Shown here: piece after piece, positions 8,113 to 18,055 of the stretch | Position numbering within the stretch: position 1 is the first letter of the stretch | Layout: each line of letters opens with the position of its first letter | Source: Pedobacter foliorum | GTDB taxonomy: Bacteria > Bacteroidota > Bacteroidia > Sphingobacteriales > Sphingobacteriaceae | DNA length: 64,000 nt | Direction of reading: 5' to 3' | Assembly (NCBI RefSeq): GCF_013266735.1 | Contig: NZ_JABSNU010000002.1 | Span: 372,001-436,000, forward strand | Position numbers and translations under genes: made by a program | Notes under the pieces: model-generated | Told to the model about the DNA's origin: nothing | The model's input: only the letters and a program-made list of their open reading frames with translations | Databases searched by the model: none

Positions 8113-11100
8113 CTACCAACCAGGTGCAAATGTTAACCCGAATACACCGGCTTTAACATCTTTACGCTGGAAAGGAAAAGCATAATAAGGTTCTAATACA
8201 AAGTATCCAAATACATTTACTCTAAGAGAAATACCGGCACTTAAAGCTGGTACTCTTTCAGCAGGCTTTCCGTTTGGTAATAAAACTCCATTAGGTTGGC
8301 TTTTGAAAGCTATTTTTGAATCTTCATCCCATGCTAACCCTGCATCAAAGAACAAGTTTAAATCTGTGAATAAAAGCTTAGAGGGTATTTGTGCTAACTT
8401 TTTAGGGCCGGTAAAAGGTAAACGTACTTCAAAGTTTACAACAGCAATCTTACTTCCCGACAACTGATTGATATCAAAGGTTCCTCCTAAATTATTGCTT
8501 TTATACATAGAGTTTGCTTCATAACCTCTAATTAAGTAGGGATACCCTGCATACAATGGATATAGGTTTTCGCCATCTCTCCCAATTCTAATGTAGTTGT
8601 AAGTTCTAGCTGCTAATGTGAAAGGTTTAAGACGCACATATTTCCTTAAATCAACAGTAATCGCCGAGAAACTATAGTCTCCAAAATATTGTTCAGCTCC
8701 AACTCTGTATCTAAAACCATCAAGAGGAGAGGTTACACCCATGATAGAGTTATCACCAACAAATGAAGCATTAGCCTGGAAAATGGTAAAGGAATTGAAC
8801 GGTATACCTAGTTCTTGAGAAGCCCGGTCTGTTGGTATCTTTTTCTTCTCCGAGCCCAGATAGTAATAACCAGTTTCATCATAATAATTACTGATACGAT
8901 CTATACGGTAGCTGTAACGAGAAAACGCACCACCAAGTTCAAACCTATGCACCTTATTAAATGGATATGCTCCAAATACCTGAGCTTGGTCTTCAAATGT
9001 TCTTATTAAGTTAGTTCTGTCGTTTATAACATTTAGCTTGGTGCCATCACTCTGGTCAATTTGTTCCGCTGCAATGTCTCTAAAACCGGTAATGTATGGG
9101 ATATGAGATAATGCAAAACCCCAGTTAATTCTGCTTTGCTGATTGATGTAACCTACAAGGCCCCCAAAATCATAGATTTCTCCATTTACAGATAAGTTGG
9201 CAACAATTTGATTTTTACCCAAAATATCACTGAACATCCCAACAATACCACCTTGAACTCCTGTTCCAAACCTGCTGGTCGAAACCCCAACGCCACTATT
9301 CGCGAGGTAATCAAGTTTAAATTTAGGTTTGTAAGGAATCAGCCTCATAGAATCAGTAAGCGTTTTTTCAAACCTTTCAAAGTTTCCAAGATTAGAATTT
9401 ACAATATCCACGCCCGTATTCTCCATTGGAGGTAATATCGCAGCATCAAAATTTACCTCGTTAATGTCAACTGGTTTTGATTTGAAATTGCTGAGAGGGG
9501 AGTTGTATAAAGTATATCTCTGATAACGATAGTAACTATAAACTATATCATCATTTCTGGAAACCGAAATAGCTGGCGAAAACTCCGTAACCCCACTAAT
9601 ACCTGTAAAGTAGTCAGTAAGTTGTTTTGCTGTGTTTTCTGCAAGGTTGTATTCGTATAAATTCCTAAAACCATCTCTGTTAGATAAGAAGAACAACCTT
9701 TTGCTATCACCGGAGAATTGTGCATTTAAGTTATTTGCACCGGGGAAAACAGGTATATCAGTTAGTGATTTACTATCAATATCATAAACGGTTAAATTAA
9801 TTGGATGAACAGCATTATTGCCATTTTTCTTCATAGATGCTCTATCCGAAGAAAAAACTATCTTTTTTCCGTCAGGAGAATAACTTGGTGCATAATCAGA
9901 ATAAGCATCATTGGTAATTGGAGTTACCGTCTTAGTTTTTATGTTGTAAGAGAAAATATCACTTTGTCCTTCCGCCATGCCTGAAAAAACAAGGTCATCA
10001 CCATTTGGCGACCAGGTGAGGTTTCCAAACTGTTCAACAGTGCCCATGTCTGCTTTTAAAGCAACACTTCCATTGTCTACATTAATCACCATCAACTGAT
10101 TTTTACCTTTACTAAATATACTGAAAGCAAACTGCTTGCTATCTGGCGACCATGCACCGGCTGATTCCAGAAAGTTAAAATCATCAATATGGGAATTCGC
10201 TACCTGACTACTTAGCTTTCTCATTATTTTACCCGTTTTAGCATCAGCTAAAAAGAGGTCTATTCCAAATAGATCTTTCTCTGAAAGGAAAGCCAGATAT
10301 TTTCCATCCGGACTGATAGCCGGAGCAACGTTCATGTTTCCAGCATTCTTGTTGTCGATAATTTTTGTGCCACTGATTTTAATCTGAGAACTATCGGCTT
10401 TTAACATTGGACGATAGTGAGACTCAATTGCATTTTTCCATAATCCTGACAATGTATTGTCATCGTAGCCGAAGGTATATTTTAAACCATTCTCGTATCC
10501 AAATCTTGCCGTTGCCTTAAACAAAGGCACAATAGTCGTATCACCATAAACAGACCCTACGAAAGTCCAGAATGCTTGTCCGTAACGATAAGGGAAGTAT
10601 TTGTTAGAATTGGTTAAATCCTTTAATGAAGGGATGTCTCTATTTAACAATGCATCCCTCATCCACATTGAGGTAAAAGCGTCAGTTTTTCCAACAGACA
10701 GGTATTCGGCCATACCCTCAATCATCCATAAAGGAATCTGACTGATATTTTCCATGCCAATAGAGTCCTTTTCAAGAAGGGTATGGTACTGGAAAGCATG
10801 AACCAACTCGTGACCCAAAACGTGTCTGGTTTGGTTATTTAGTTCCATTACAGGCATAATCACCCTGTTTTTCAGTGATTCAGTTACACCGCCTGTACCT
10901 ACACCAATTTCTCCCTGCAAAGCTGTTGTTTGCTGAAAATCAGGGTGATTGTTGTAAAGGATAATGGGATTTTTTGTAAGGAATGTATCTCTAAATATTT
11001 CCTGGTGCATTTTGTACCAGGTTTCTGCATCCTGAGCAAACTTTTGAATCAGCTTTTCATTTTTAAGGTAATAATAAAGCTCAAAATGGGGAGTTTGGAG

Positions 11101-11232
11101 AACTTTAAACTTTTCATTTTTATACCTTACTTTATTCTGTCCAAAGTATTGAGCCTGAACGGATACAGCAGATATCATTATGAAGATTAACAGGGGGACT
11201 AGTCTTCTCAAAAATGTAGAGTTCATTATCAT
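8113..11232 (-). CDS. Secreted gluzincin protease/TolB-like propeller/outer-membrane barrel fusion
   Basis: A 1039-residue envelope protein. A signal peptide ends at VQAQ near residue 28 (a second possible start is at 11226). Residues 30-270 are a peptidase-MA-like domain with the zinc motif HELVH (about 141) and a downstream IEGMAEYL glutamate. Residues about 295-600 hold WD40-like TolB repeats (ISPDGKYLAF, WSPNGDDLVF, YSPDGKKIVF). The C-terminal 400 residues look like a surface-antigen/Omp85-type beta-barrel with an IRGY motif near 900 and an aromatic C-terminal end (FAPGW). It may process or degrade proteins at the outer membrane; the substrate is unknown. It is probably a single-gene unit, 40 bases downstream of the PBP gene. 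Confidence 0.75.
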   Translation of the reverse strand: MIMNSTFLRRLVPLLIFIMISAVSVQAQYFGQNKVRYKNEKFKVLQTPHFELYYYLKNEKLIQKFAQDAETWYKMHQEIFRDTFLTKNPIILYNNHPDFQQTTALQGEIGVGTGGVTESLKNRVIMPVMELNNQTRHVLGHELVHAFQYHTLLEKDSIGMENISQIPLWMIEGMAEYLSVGKTDAFTSMWMRDALLNRDIPSLKDLTNSNKYFPYRYGQAFWTFVGSVYGDTTIVPLFKATARFGYENGLKYTFGYDDNTLSGLWKNAIESHYRPMLKADSSQIKISGTKIIDNKNAGNMNVAPAISPDGKYLAFLSEKDLFGIDLFLADAKTGKIMRKLSSQVANSHIDDFNFLESAGAWSPDSKQFAFSIFSKGKNQLMVINVDNGSVALKADMGTVEQFGNLTWSPNGDDLVFSGMAEGQSDIFSYNIKTKTVTPITNDAYSDYAPSYSPDGKKIVFSSDRASMKKNGNNAVHPINLTVYDIDSKSLTDIPVFPGANNLNAQFSGDSKRLFFLSNRDGFRNLYEYNLAENTAKQLTDYFTGISGVTEFSPAISVSRNDDIVYSYYRYQRYTLYNSPLSNFKSKPVDINEVNFDAAILPPMENTGVDIVNSNLGNFERFEKTLTDSMRLIPYKPKFKLDYLANSGVGVSTSRFGTGVQGGIVGMFSDILGKNQIVANLSVNGEIYDFGGLVGYINQQSRINWGFALSHIPYITGFRDIAAEQIDQSDGTKLNVINDRTNLIRTFEDQAQVFGAYPFNKVHRFELGGAFSRYSYRIDRISNYYDETGYYYLGSEKKKIPTDRASQELGIPFNSFTIFQANASFVGDNSIMGVTSPLDGFRYRVGAEQYFGDYSFSAITVDLRKYVRLKPFTLAARTYNYIRIGRDGENLYPLYAGYPYLIRGYEANSMYKSNNLGGTFDINQLSGSKIAVVNFEVRLPFTGPKKLAQIPSKLLFTDLNLFFDAGLAWDEDSKIAFKSQPNGVLLPNGKPAERVPALSAGISLRVNVFGYFVLEPYYAFPFQRKDVKAGVFGLTFAPGW

Positions 11233-11272
11233 AGTATGACTATTATAGGTTGCGATTTATAAATATTAAGGG

Positions 11273-13720
11273 CTACTGTTGTTCGTTTTTCTTTCTCTCT
11301 TTCTCTTCCTGACGTTGTTTTCTCTTTAACTGACGTTCTTCTTTTTTAGTTAGAGGAACTTCAGTCGCAGGCTGTTTAATAGGCTCAGGTGTTTTATTCT
11401 CTTCAGGCTTTGGAGTTATAACTTCTTGTTGAACAGGTTGAACCTCTTCAATAGGAGGGACATCAAAATTCGTTGAATCAACAGCGAGACTATCTGTACT
11501 AGTCGTGTCAACTGTGAATCTAGGACTTGGACAGTTAATCTCTCTCGTTATTTTAACTTTCGATTTAGGGAAAGGCCCCATTGTATATCCTGTACTCGGA
11601 TCTTTGTAAACCTTCTCCATAAACTTGGCGAAAATAGGCAGCGCCGTTCTCGAACCCTCACCAGACTCTCCATTTTTAAAGTGGGCTGTACGTTCATCAC
11701 AGCCAACCCAAACACCGGTAACAAGGTCTTTAGTAACCCCCATGTACCATGCATCAACGTAATCAGACGAAGTACCTGTTTTACCACCAATCTGATTGTT
11801 GTTTTTCCAAAGATCCCATTCCCACAGTGCTTGTGAAGTTCCACCAGGTTCTTCCATACCACCTCTAAGCATGTACAACATTAACCATGATATTTCTTCA
11901 GTAAGTGTTCTTTTTGTTTTTGGTTTAAACTCTTCAATAAGGTTGTCATCCTGATCTGTAATTTTCTCAACAAGAATAGGCTCAGTTTTGATACCCCCAT
12001 TTAAGAAAGTTCCATAAGCTTTAACCATTTCATATACAGAAACATCATTTGGACCAAGACTTACAGAAGGTACAGTAGCTAAATGACTATCAATACCGCA
12101 TTCATGTGCCCATTTTACTACATTTTCTGCACCTACTTTTTCAGTAACCTGAGCTGTAATTGTATTTACTGATTTTGCCATAGCCCAGCGAAGGGACATT
12201 TCGCGATAGCTATTACTCCAATCCGCATTTCTAGGCTCCCAATATTCAGTTTTTCCATTCTCCTGATAAGAAATTCGAACAGGTTTATCTGTAAATTTAT
12301 CACAAGGGCTCATTCCTGATTCCAACGCAGCTAAGTAAGCAAAAGGCTTAAAGGTTGAACCTGCTTGTCTTTTAGATTGATTTACATGGTCATATTTAAA
12401 GAACTTATGATCAATACCGCCAACCCAAACTTTAATCTTTCCATTAAACGGATCTAGCGTCATCATACCTGTATTCATGATTTTACCATAATACCTAATA
12501 GAATCCATAGTAGAAAATAAAGTATCTCTATCACCTTTCCAGCTAAAGATTTTCATCTTCTTTTTCTTATTGAAATAGGCATCTATGGAATCAGGGTTGT
12601 TGTTGAATTTCTTTTGCAGAAGCGCATAGATAGGTAAGTTTTTCTTAGCACGCTCAGGATAATCTACCTTTTTCTTTTCAGAATCTTCCCAGGGATCTTC
12701 ATTACCCCAAACATTGTAAAACCTTTTTTGGATGGTTTTCATTTGTTCTTCAACAGCTTCCTCAGCATATTTTTGAAGTTTCGAATCTATTGTAGTATAA
12801 ATTTTCAGACCATCTTCATATAGATCATAATCATTGTCTTCACACCATTTTTCCAGATACTTGTCAACTGCAGCTCTTAGGTAAGAGTCACCATCACTAC
12901 CCTCATCAATACGTCCTTCTTTAAGTTTTATAGGCGTGTTTTTAAAGCTATCTAATTGAGCCGCATTGATATAATTGTATTTGTTCATTTGCGCCAATGC
13001 AACATTCCGTCGCTCTAGTGCTCTTTGAGGATTTTTTATTGGATTATACAAGCTGGTACCTTTTAACATACCAATTAATAAGGCAGATTCAGGAATGTCA
13101 AGCTCATTCGCCTGCTTGTCAAAATATATCCTTGCAGCCGTCTTTATTCCATATGCATTATTGCCAAAGGAAACTGTATTCAGGTACATGGTGATGATGT
13201 CATTTTTAGAATAATTCGACTCCAATTTCACCGCTGTAAGCCATTCTTTAAGTTTAGGGATGATTGTTCTAAGTAAAGGAATGTGGCTTAAAATTCCTTG
13301 CGATTTATTATATCGTGTACGATAAAGGTTCTTTGCCAATTGCTGCGTGATAGTACTGGCACCTCTTTTATCACCAGTTGCTGTTGATATTCCACTTGAC
13401 AACAGGGAACGGAAATCGATACCCATGTGGCTGTAAAAACGCACATCCTCTGTTGCAACGAGCGCATTAATTACACTGGGTGCTATTTCGTTAAAGTTTA
13501 CCGGAGTACGATTTTCTTTGTAATAGCGACCAATTAATTTCCCGTCGGAGGTGTATAATTCAGAGCCTACACGTAGAGTAGGGGCTTTTATATCTTTAGA
13601 GGAAGGAGAGTAACCAAATAACCATAAAAAGTTAAGTTGCAACGCACAAAAGAAGATAATGATACCAAAAAGAACTATGCTCGAATAACGGATGTACTTA
13701 TTGCGAATTTCTTTAAACAT
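11273..13720 (-). CDS. mrcA: Class A penicillin-binding protein (PBP1A-type)
   Basis: An 815-residue bifunctional peptidoglycan synthase anchored by one N-terminal transmembrane helix (about 13-36). The GT51 glycosyltransferase domain shows EDVRFYSHMGID (catalytic Glu91) and GASTITQQLAKNLY. The transpeptidase domain has STFK (about Ser456), SVN (about 523) and KTGTS (about Lys646). The C-terminal about 70 residues are Pro- then Lys/Glu-rich and low in complexity (ending in KKEERQLKRKQRQ-like sequence), an extension common in this phylum. It polymerises and cross-links glycan strands in the periplasm. It is divergently oriented to PPK2 across 222 bases. The symbol follows the E. coli family and may be annotated ponA or pbp1A. 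Confidence 0.94.
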   Translation of the reverse strand: MFKEIRNKYIRYSSIVLFGIIIFFCALQLNFLWLFGYSPSSKDIKAPTLRVGSELYTSDGKLIGRYYKENRTPVNFNEIAPSVINALVATEDVRFYSHMGIDFRSLLSSGISTATGDKRGASTITQQLAKNLYRTRYNKSQGILSHIPLLRTIIPKLKEWLTAVKLESNYSKNDIITMYLNTVSFGNNAYGIKTAARIYFDKQANELDIPESALLIGMLKGTSLYNPIKNPQRALERRNVALAQMNKYNYINAAQLDSFKNTPIKLKEGRIDEGSDGDSYLRAAVDKYLEKWCEDNDYDLYEDGLKIYTTIDSKLQKYAEEAVEEQMKTIQKRFYNVWGNEDPWEDSEKKKVDYPERAKKNLPIYALLQKKFNNNPDSIDAYFNKKKKMKIFSWKGDRDTLFSTMDSIRYYGKIMNTGMMTLDPFNGKIKVWVGGIDHKFFKYDHVNQSKRQAGSTFKPFAYLAALESGMSPCDKFTDKPVRISYQENGKTEYWEPRNADWSNSYREMSLRWAMAKSVNTITAQVTEKVGAENVVKWAHECGIDSHLATVPSVSLGPNDVSVYEMVKAYGTFLNGGIKTEPILVEKITDQDDNLIEEFKPKTKRTLTEEISWLMLYMLRGGMEEPGGTSQALWEWDLWKNNNQIGGKTGTSSDYVDAWYMGVTKDLVTGVWVGCDERTAHFKNGESGEGSRTALPIFAKFMEKVYKDPSTGYTMGPFPKSKVKITREINCPSPRFTVDTTSTDSLAVDSTNFDVPPIEEVQPVQQEVITPKPEENKTPEPIKQPATEVPLTKKEERQLKRKQRQEEKERKKNEQQ

Positions 13721-13942
13721 GTGATAAAGATGAAAAAAAACGTAAAACTGTTAGTGTTAAATAGTGTTAAAATTGCAACGCAAACAAAAAATCCTGATTC
13801 TAAGAATCTGGATTGATTATGAATTTAGGCTTTCTAAGCCAAAAAACATAAACAAAGATAATAAAATAGCAGTTCACTTTTTCTACTTAAAGCCTGCATT
13901 TGGTTAGTATAAACACTATATTTAACTAAAACATATCTCCTT

Positions 13943-14824
13943 ATGAAAGACGAAATAGAACAATATCTCGCTATACCAGGGAAAAAGATTTCTCTTAAAA
14001 ATTATGATACCCATTACAGAGGTAATCTCCAGAAAGAAGAAGGAAAGGAAAGGTTAGTGGATATGAAGTTGAAGTTAAGTGTCTCTCAGGAAACACTATA
14101 TGCGGAAAATACACGCTCTGTGCTGATTATTTTTCAGGCAATGGATGCAGCTGGAAAGGACAGCGCAATACAGCATGTCATGTCGGGTTTAAATCCACAA
14201 GGTTGTCAGGTTTACAGCTTTAAAACTCCAAATTCAGAAGAATACGATCATGATTTTTTATGGCGCCATTATAGGGCCTTGCCAGAGAAGGGTAGAGTTG
14301 GAATCCATAACCGCTCACACTATGAGAATGTATTGGTTTGTAAGGTACATCCTGAATATGTGCTTAATGAACATATTGCCGGATATCAGGATGTAAAAAA
14401 GATAGATAATGAGTTCTGGAAAAAACGTTATGAAAGTATTAGGAACTTCGAACAACATTTAAATAACAATGGAACAGTAATTATAAAAATCTTTCTGCAT
14501 GTTTCTAAAGAAGAACAAAAGCAAAGGTTTTTGGATAGGATAAATAATCCCTCAAAGAATTGGAAATTTTCTTCCGGTGATATTGAAGAACGAAAATTAT
14601 GGAAGCAGTATATGACCGCCTACGAAGAAGCAATAACGGCTACTTCAACAGAAGGATCTCCCTGGTATATTATTCCGGCAGACCAGAAGTGGTATGCCAG
14701 ATTAGCAATCAGTCATATATTAGCCGAAACATTCAAAAAACTTAATCTTAAATTCCCTGTACTGGCAAAAGAAGAAGCAGAAAAGCTAGATCAAATAAAA
14801 ACGCAACTACTCAATGAAGAGTAA
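13943..14824 (+). CDS. PPK2-family polyphosphate:nucleotide phosphotransferase
   Basis: A 293-residue cytoplasmic kinase that moves phosphate between polyphosphate and nucleotides. Walker A is FQAMDAAGKDSA (about 65-75), followed by MSGLNPQGCQVYSFKTP, DHDFLWR and the Walker B/lid region GRVGIHNRSHYENVLV. This is the one-domain PPK2 form; whether it prefers NMP or NDP cannot be read safely, though the motif set resembles the class III AMP/ADP enzymes. The 222 bases upstream include two small hairpins of unknown role. A PAS-LuxR regulator follows 136 bases downstream on the same strand. Confidence 0.9.
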   Translation: MKDEIEQYLAIPGKKISLKNYDTHYRGNLQKEEGKERLVDMKLKLSVSQETLYAENTRSVLIIFQAMDAAGKDSAIQHVMSGLNPQGCQVYSFKTPNSEEYDHDFLWRHYRALPEKGRVGIHNRSHYENVLVCKVHPEYVLNEHIAGYQDVKKIDNEFWKKRYESIRNFEQHLNNNGTVIIKIFLHVSKEEQKQRFLDRINNPSKNWKFSSGDIEERKLWKQYMTAYEEAITATSTEGSPWYIIPADQKWYARLAISHILAETFKKLNLKFPVLAKEEAEKLDQIKTQLLNEE

Positions 14825-14868
14825 GATTGCAGTTTTTGCAAAGCAACATAAAAAGAGTAAAGTTATCA

Positions 14869-14886
14869 ATCCCCAAAAATGGGGAT
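14869..14886. repeat. Short inverted repeat between ppk2 and the LuxR gene
   Basis: ATCCCC-AAAAAT-GGGGAT forms a 6-bp stem with a 6-base loop, 44 bases after the PPK2 stop. No T-run follows, so it is a poor terminator. It could be an operator or an mRNA hairpin for the downstream regulator. Confidence 0.35.
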
Positions 14887-14960
14887 AATGTTACCTCCGG
14901 TATATTAATACTATGTATATTTAGCTTGATAATTAGAATCTTTATTGCTGCTTTCAAAAT

Positions 14961-15644
14961 ATGACTCAAAACGCTCTTATTCAAAATAGGATTAGTAATG
15001 CTATAGCTAATATTTCTGCAATTGCCGATGAACTCCCATGTGTCGTCATTATTCACGACCTTAGAGACTGGTCTGTAGTCTGGATGTCAGATAGAGGGCT
15101 CAAACAACTTGGTGTTACACTCGAAGAGGTCACAAAAATAACTGCAGAAGAATATTACGCAACATATTTCAATCATGAAGATGCCCAAGATTATGTGCCC
15201 AAAATACTTGGCTTGATAGACGAAAATAACGACGAAAAAATGTACACCTATTTTCAACAAGTCCGCTTATCAAGTTCCAGCGATTGGACCTGGCATATGT
15301 CAAGCGTAAAAGTTTACTTACGTGATGATAATAACAAACCTTTGCTAGTAATGACAATTGCTTTACCAATTGATTCTATGCATCATATGACTGTTAAAGC
15401 CTCCAGATTGCTCGAAGAAAATAACTTTTTACGTAAAAACTTAAGTCTTTTTGCGAAATTAACCAAGAGAGAACGAGAAATTCTTGGCTTAATGGCATTG
15501 GGTAAAACTTCAGCGGAAACAGCCACTGAGCTTTTTATCTCCACAAGTACGGTAGAAACCCATAGAAAAAACATCAAGCTAAAACTCGATACAAATTCTT
15601 ATTATGAGATATGCCAATACGCAAGAGCATTCGATTTAATCTAA
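14961..15644 (+). CDS. PAS domain LuxR-type transcriptional regulator
   Basis: A 227-residue regulator. Residues about 30-140 read as a PAS fold (VVIIHDLRDWSVVWMSDRGLKQLG at its start, WTWHMSSVKVYLRDDNNKP in the later strands). Residues about 165-227 are a LuxR/GerE helix-turn-helix: LTKREREILGLMALGKTSAE then STSTVETHRKNIKLKL. Such stand-alone PAS-LuxR proteins are common in this phylum; the ligand is not known. No receiver domain or linked histidine kinase is present. It lies immediately upstream of the cobalamin locus, but that locus has its own promoter and riboswitch, so control by this protein is not implied. Confidence 0.85.
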   Translation: MTQNALIQNRISNAIANISAIADELPCVVIIHDLRDWSVVWMSDRGLKQLGVTLEEVTKITAEEYYATYFNHEDAQDYVPKILGLIDENNDEKMYTYFQQVRLSSSSDWTWHMSSVKVYLRDDNNKPLLVMTIALPIDSMHHMTVKASRLLEENNFLRKNLSLFAKLTKREREILGLMALGKTSAETATELFISTSTVETHRKNIKLKLDTNSYYEICQYARAFDLI

Positions 15645-15669
15645 GCACAATTCCTTAAATGTAATCGAG

Positions 15670-15701
15670 CTTGTCTGAAGCTATTTATTTAGGTACATTT
15701 G
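15670..15701 (+). promoter_or_regulatory. Promoter of the cobalamin locus
   Basis: A -7 element TACATTTG at 15694-15701 matches TAnnTTTG. A TTG -33 box lies at 15671-15673, 20 bases before it, the spacing expected for the major sigma factor of Bacteroidota. Transcription would begin near 15707, just in front of the riboswitch aptamer. Confidence 0.65.
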
Positions 15702-15704
15702 CAT

Positions 15705-15895
15705 CGCTTTTGGTTCCCGATGTGTTTATTCGGGATTAAAAGGGAATACGGTGTAAATCCGTAACTGTCCCGCAGCTGTAAGCTTCATAACGGTGTTCAA
15801 ATCAAGGCCACTTTTTCTGATCTTTTAAAAAGGGATTAAGGATTGGGAAGGCAGAATTATCGGAAGTAAGTCAGAAGACCTGCCATAAGTAGTAA
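15705..15895 (+). promoter_or_regulatory. Cobalamin (B12) riboswitch aptamer
   Basis: The conserved B12-box layout is present: GGGAATACGGTGTAAATCC then CTGTCCCGC and GCTGTAAG at about 15742-15783, and the 3' element GTCAGAAGACCTGCC at about 15870-15884. In known B12 riboswitches cobalamin binding shuts off the downstream uptake or synthesis genes. A possible expression platform follows: a hairpin TGTGGGT/ACTCACA at 15975-15993 just before the btuB ATG, which could block ribosome access. It heads the operon beginning at 15999. Confidence 0.95.
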
Positions 15896-15998
15896 TATTT
15901 CATAGCTTTCGGGGATTGAAGCTTGGAGTGAGTGCTTGTTTTTTGTATTTCATTTCCTTGATCTAACTGTTTGCTGTGGGTAATAAACTCACAACAAA

Positions 15999-18050
15999 AT
16001 GAGAAGAAGTAAGAACGCTCTTGTAAGCGTAAATTATGTTTTTTTTACTTTTCTGGCTATTATATGGCTGGGTACATTTACGTCTGTTCAGTCGTTTGCA
16101 CAAACCGATTCAACTAAAGCTGATTCTATAAATAAAGTAAATCAACTTAAAGAAGTACAAATCAGGAAGGTAAAGATTACTAAAAGACAAACATCTTCCA
16201 CACCCTTACAAATACTATCAGGTGCCGATCTAGAAAAGCTAAATAGCCTCTCAGTGGCTGATGCAGTTCGTTTCTTTTCAGGAGTACAACTTAAAGACTA
16301 CGGAGGCATTGGAGGCTTAAAAACCATTAATGTGCGTAGCATGGGAACCAATCACACCGCAGTATTTTACGATGGTGTACAATTAGGCAATGCACAAAAT
16401 GGGCAGGTAGATCTTGGTAAATTCTCATTAGATAATATAGAAGAGATAGAACTATACAACGGTCAAAAGAGTTCTATTTTTCAATCAGCAAAAGGATTTG
16501 CTTCAGCAAGTTCGCTATACCTTAATTCTAAACAACCTGATTTCTCCGATGGCAGAACCCAGAAAGTTCGTGCCTCAATAAAAGGAGGGTCGTTCGGGCT
16601 TATAAATCCATCCTTATTGTGGCAAAGTAAAATAAGCAACAATGTTTATAGCTCCCTAAGTGCAGAATATAAAAATGCCAATGGAAAATATAAATTCCGA
16701 TCTACTAATGGCGTATATGATACTACAGCCGTAAGAAAAGACGGTGATATTGAAACCATGCGGTTAGAGTTGGGGCTAAATGGTATGCTAGCCGACAGCA
16801 GTAAATGGAAGGTAAAATTATACGGGTACAAAGACAATCAAGGATTGCCAGGTGCAGTTGTAAACAATGTATTTGCATTTTCCCAACGGATGTGGAACAA
16901 GAATTTTTTCGTCCAGTCTTCCTACGAAAAGAATATAGGTAAATATAGCTTGATGGCAACAGCTAAATATGCAAACGATAATCAACGTTATCTAAATCCT
17001 GATATAATAACCGTTAATGGATTGCAGGAGAACAATTATCACCTACAAGAAGTATATGTATCATTAGCCAATAAACTAAAAATCACCAATTACTGGGATG
17101 TCGTATTGTCTACAGATTACCAGCGAAACGTGTTAAACGCAGATCTTTATCGCTTTGCATACCCTGTAAGAAATACAATATTAACAGCTTTAGCTACCCA
17201 GTTTCGCTTTGCAAGATTTGATATTCAGGCCAATTTACTAAACACACTTAAGTACGACAAAACCCAAAGCGGACCGGCTGATATAAACAGAAATGAGCTA
17301 ACACCAACAGTTATGCTATCCTGGCAGCCCTTTAACCAAAAGGAATTTAGGTTACGTTCATTCTATAAAAGCATTTTCAGGATGCCAACCTTTAACGATC
17401 TTTACTACACTTATTACGGGTTTATCGTTTTAAAACCTGAGTATACAAAACAATACGATTTAGGATTTACCTATATAAAAGGATACGATAATAGGATATT
17501 GAGTCAATTTTCTATACAGGCAGATGCCTATTACAACAATGTTAAAAATAAGATAGTTGCAGTGCCTGGCAATAATCAGGCAAGGTGGAGTATGATGAAT
17601 CTCGGACTTGTTGAAATCAAGGGTATAGATGTAAATATCCAATCTGCATGGCAGCTAACTGAATACGTAAACCTTACTACAGGTATTACTTATACCTATC
17701 AAAATGCAATAGATGCAGATAAGGCCTCTGCAAGCTATAAAGATTTAATTCCTTACACACCAAAACACAGTGGATCATTCTTAGCAAGCGCAGCATATAA
17801 GAACCTATCTATGAATTACAGCTTCATTTACATAGGAGAACGCTATAATCAAAGTACAAATAACGTATATAACTATGTACAGCCATGGTATACCCACGAT
17901 TTAGCTTTGCATTACAACACAAAATTAAATCGAAGGGAAGTTCGTCTTACCGCAGAAGTCAATAACCTGTTAAATCAGGATTATGAAGTAATCACTAACT
18001 TTCCCATGCCCGGTCGCTATTATCGTATTGGATTAACCTATAACTATTAG
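15999..18050 (+). CDS. btuB: TonB-dependent vitamin B12 receptor BtuB
   Basis: A 683-residue outer-membrane receptor. A signal peptide ends at SFAQ near residue 35; the plug domain spans about 50-165 (LNSLSVADAVRFFSGVQLKDYGG, NVRSMGTNHTAVFYDGVQLG). The rest is a 22-strand-type barrel ending in an aromatic residue (LTYNY). There is no STN or carboxypeptidase-like N-terminal domain, unlike SusC proteins. The riboswitch directly upstream identifies the substrate as cobalamin. It is followed after 5 bases by a chain of surface lipoproteins that resemble the BtuG lids of Bacteroides. Confidence 0.93.
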   Translation: MRRSKNALVSVNYVFFTFLAIIWLGTFTSVQSFAQTDSTKADSINKVNQLKEVQIRKVKITKRQTSSTPLQILSGADLEKLNSLSVADAVRFFSGVQLKDYGGIGGLKTINVRSMGTNHTAVFYDGVQLGNAQNGQVDLGKFSLDNIEEIELYNGQKSSIFQSAKGFASASSLYLNSKQPDFSDGRTQKVRASIKGGSFGLINPSLLWQSKISNNVYSSLSAEYKNANGKYKFRSTNGVYDTTAVRKDGDIETMRLELGLNGMLADSSKWKVKLYGYKDNQGLPGAVVNNVFAFSQRMWNKNFFVQSSYEKNIGKYSLMATAKYANDNQRYLNPDIITVNGLQENNYHLQEVYVSLANKLKITNYWDVVLSTDYQRNVLNADLYRFAYPVRNTILTALATQFRFARFDIQANLLNTLKYDKTQSGPADINRNELTPTVMLSWQPFNQKEFRLRSFYKSIFRMPTFNDLYYTYYGFIVLKPEYTKQYDLGFTYIKGYDNRILSQFSIQADAYYNNVKNKIVAVPGNNQARWSMMNLGLVEIKGIDVNIQSAWQLTEYVNLTTGITYTYQNAIDADKASASYKDLIPYTPKHSGSFLASAAYKNLSMNYSFIYIGERYNQSTNNVYNYVQPWYTHDLALHYNTKLNRREVRLTAEVNNLLNQDYEVITNFPMPGRYYRIGLTYNY

Positions 18051-18055
18051 CACTT

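Noticed and set aside
13791..13846. Two small hairpins between the PBP and ppk2 genes considered as terminators
   Set aside because: The genes diverge here, so no transcript ends in this gap, and the second hairpin is followed by A rather than T on the plus strand. They were left as unexplained structure.
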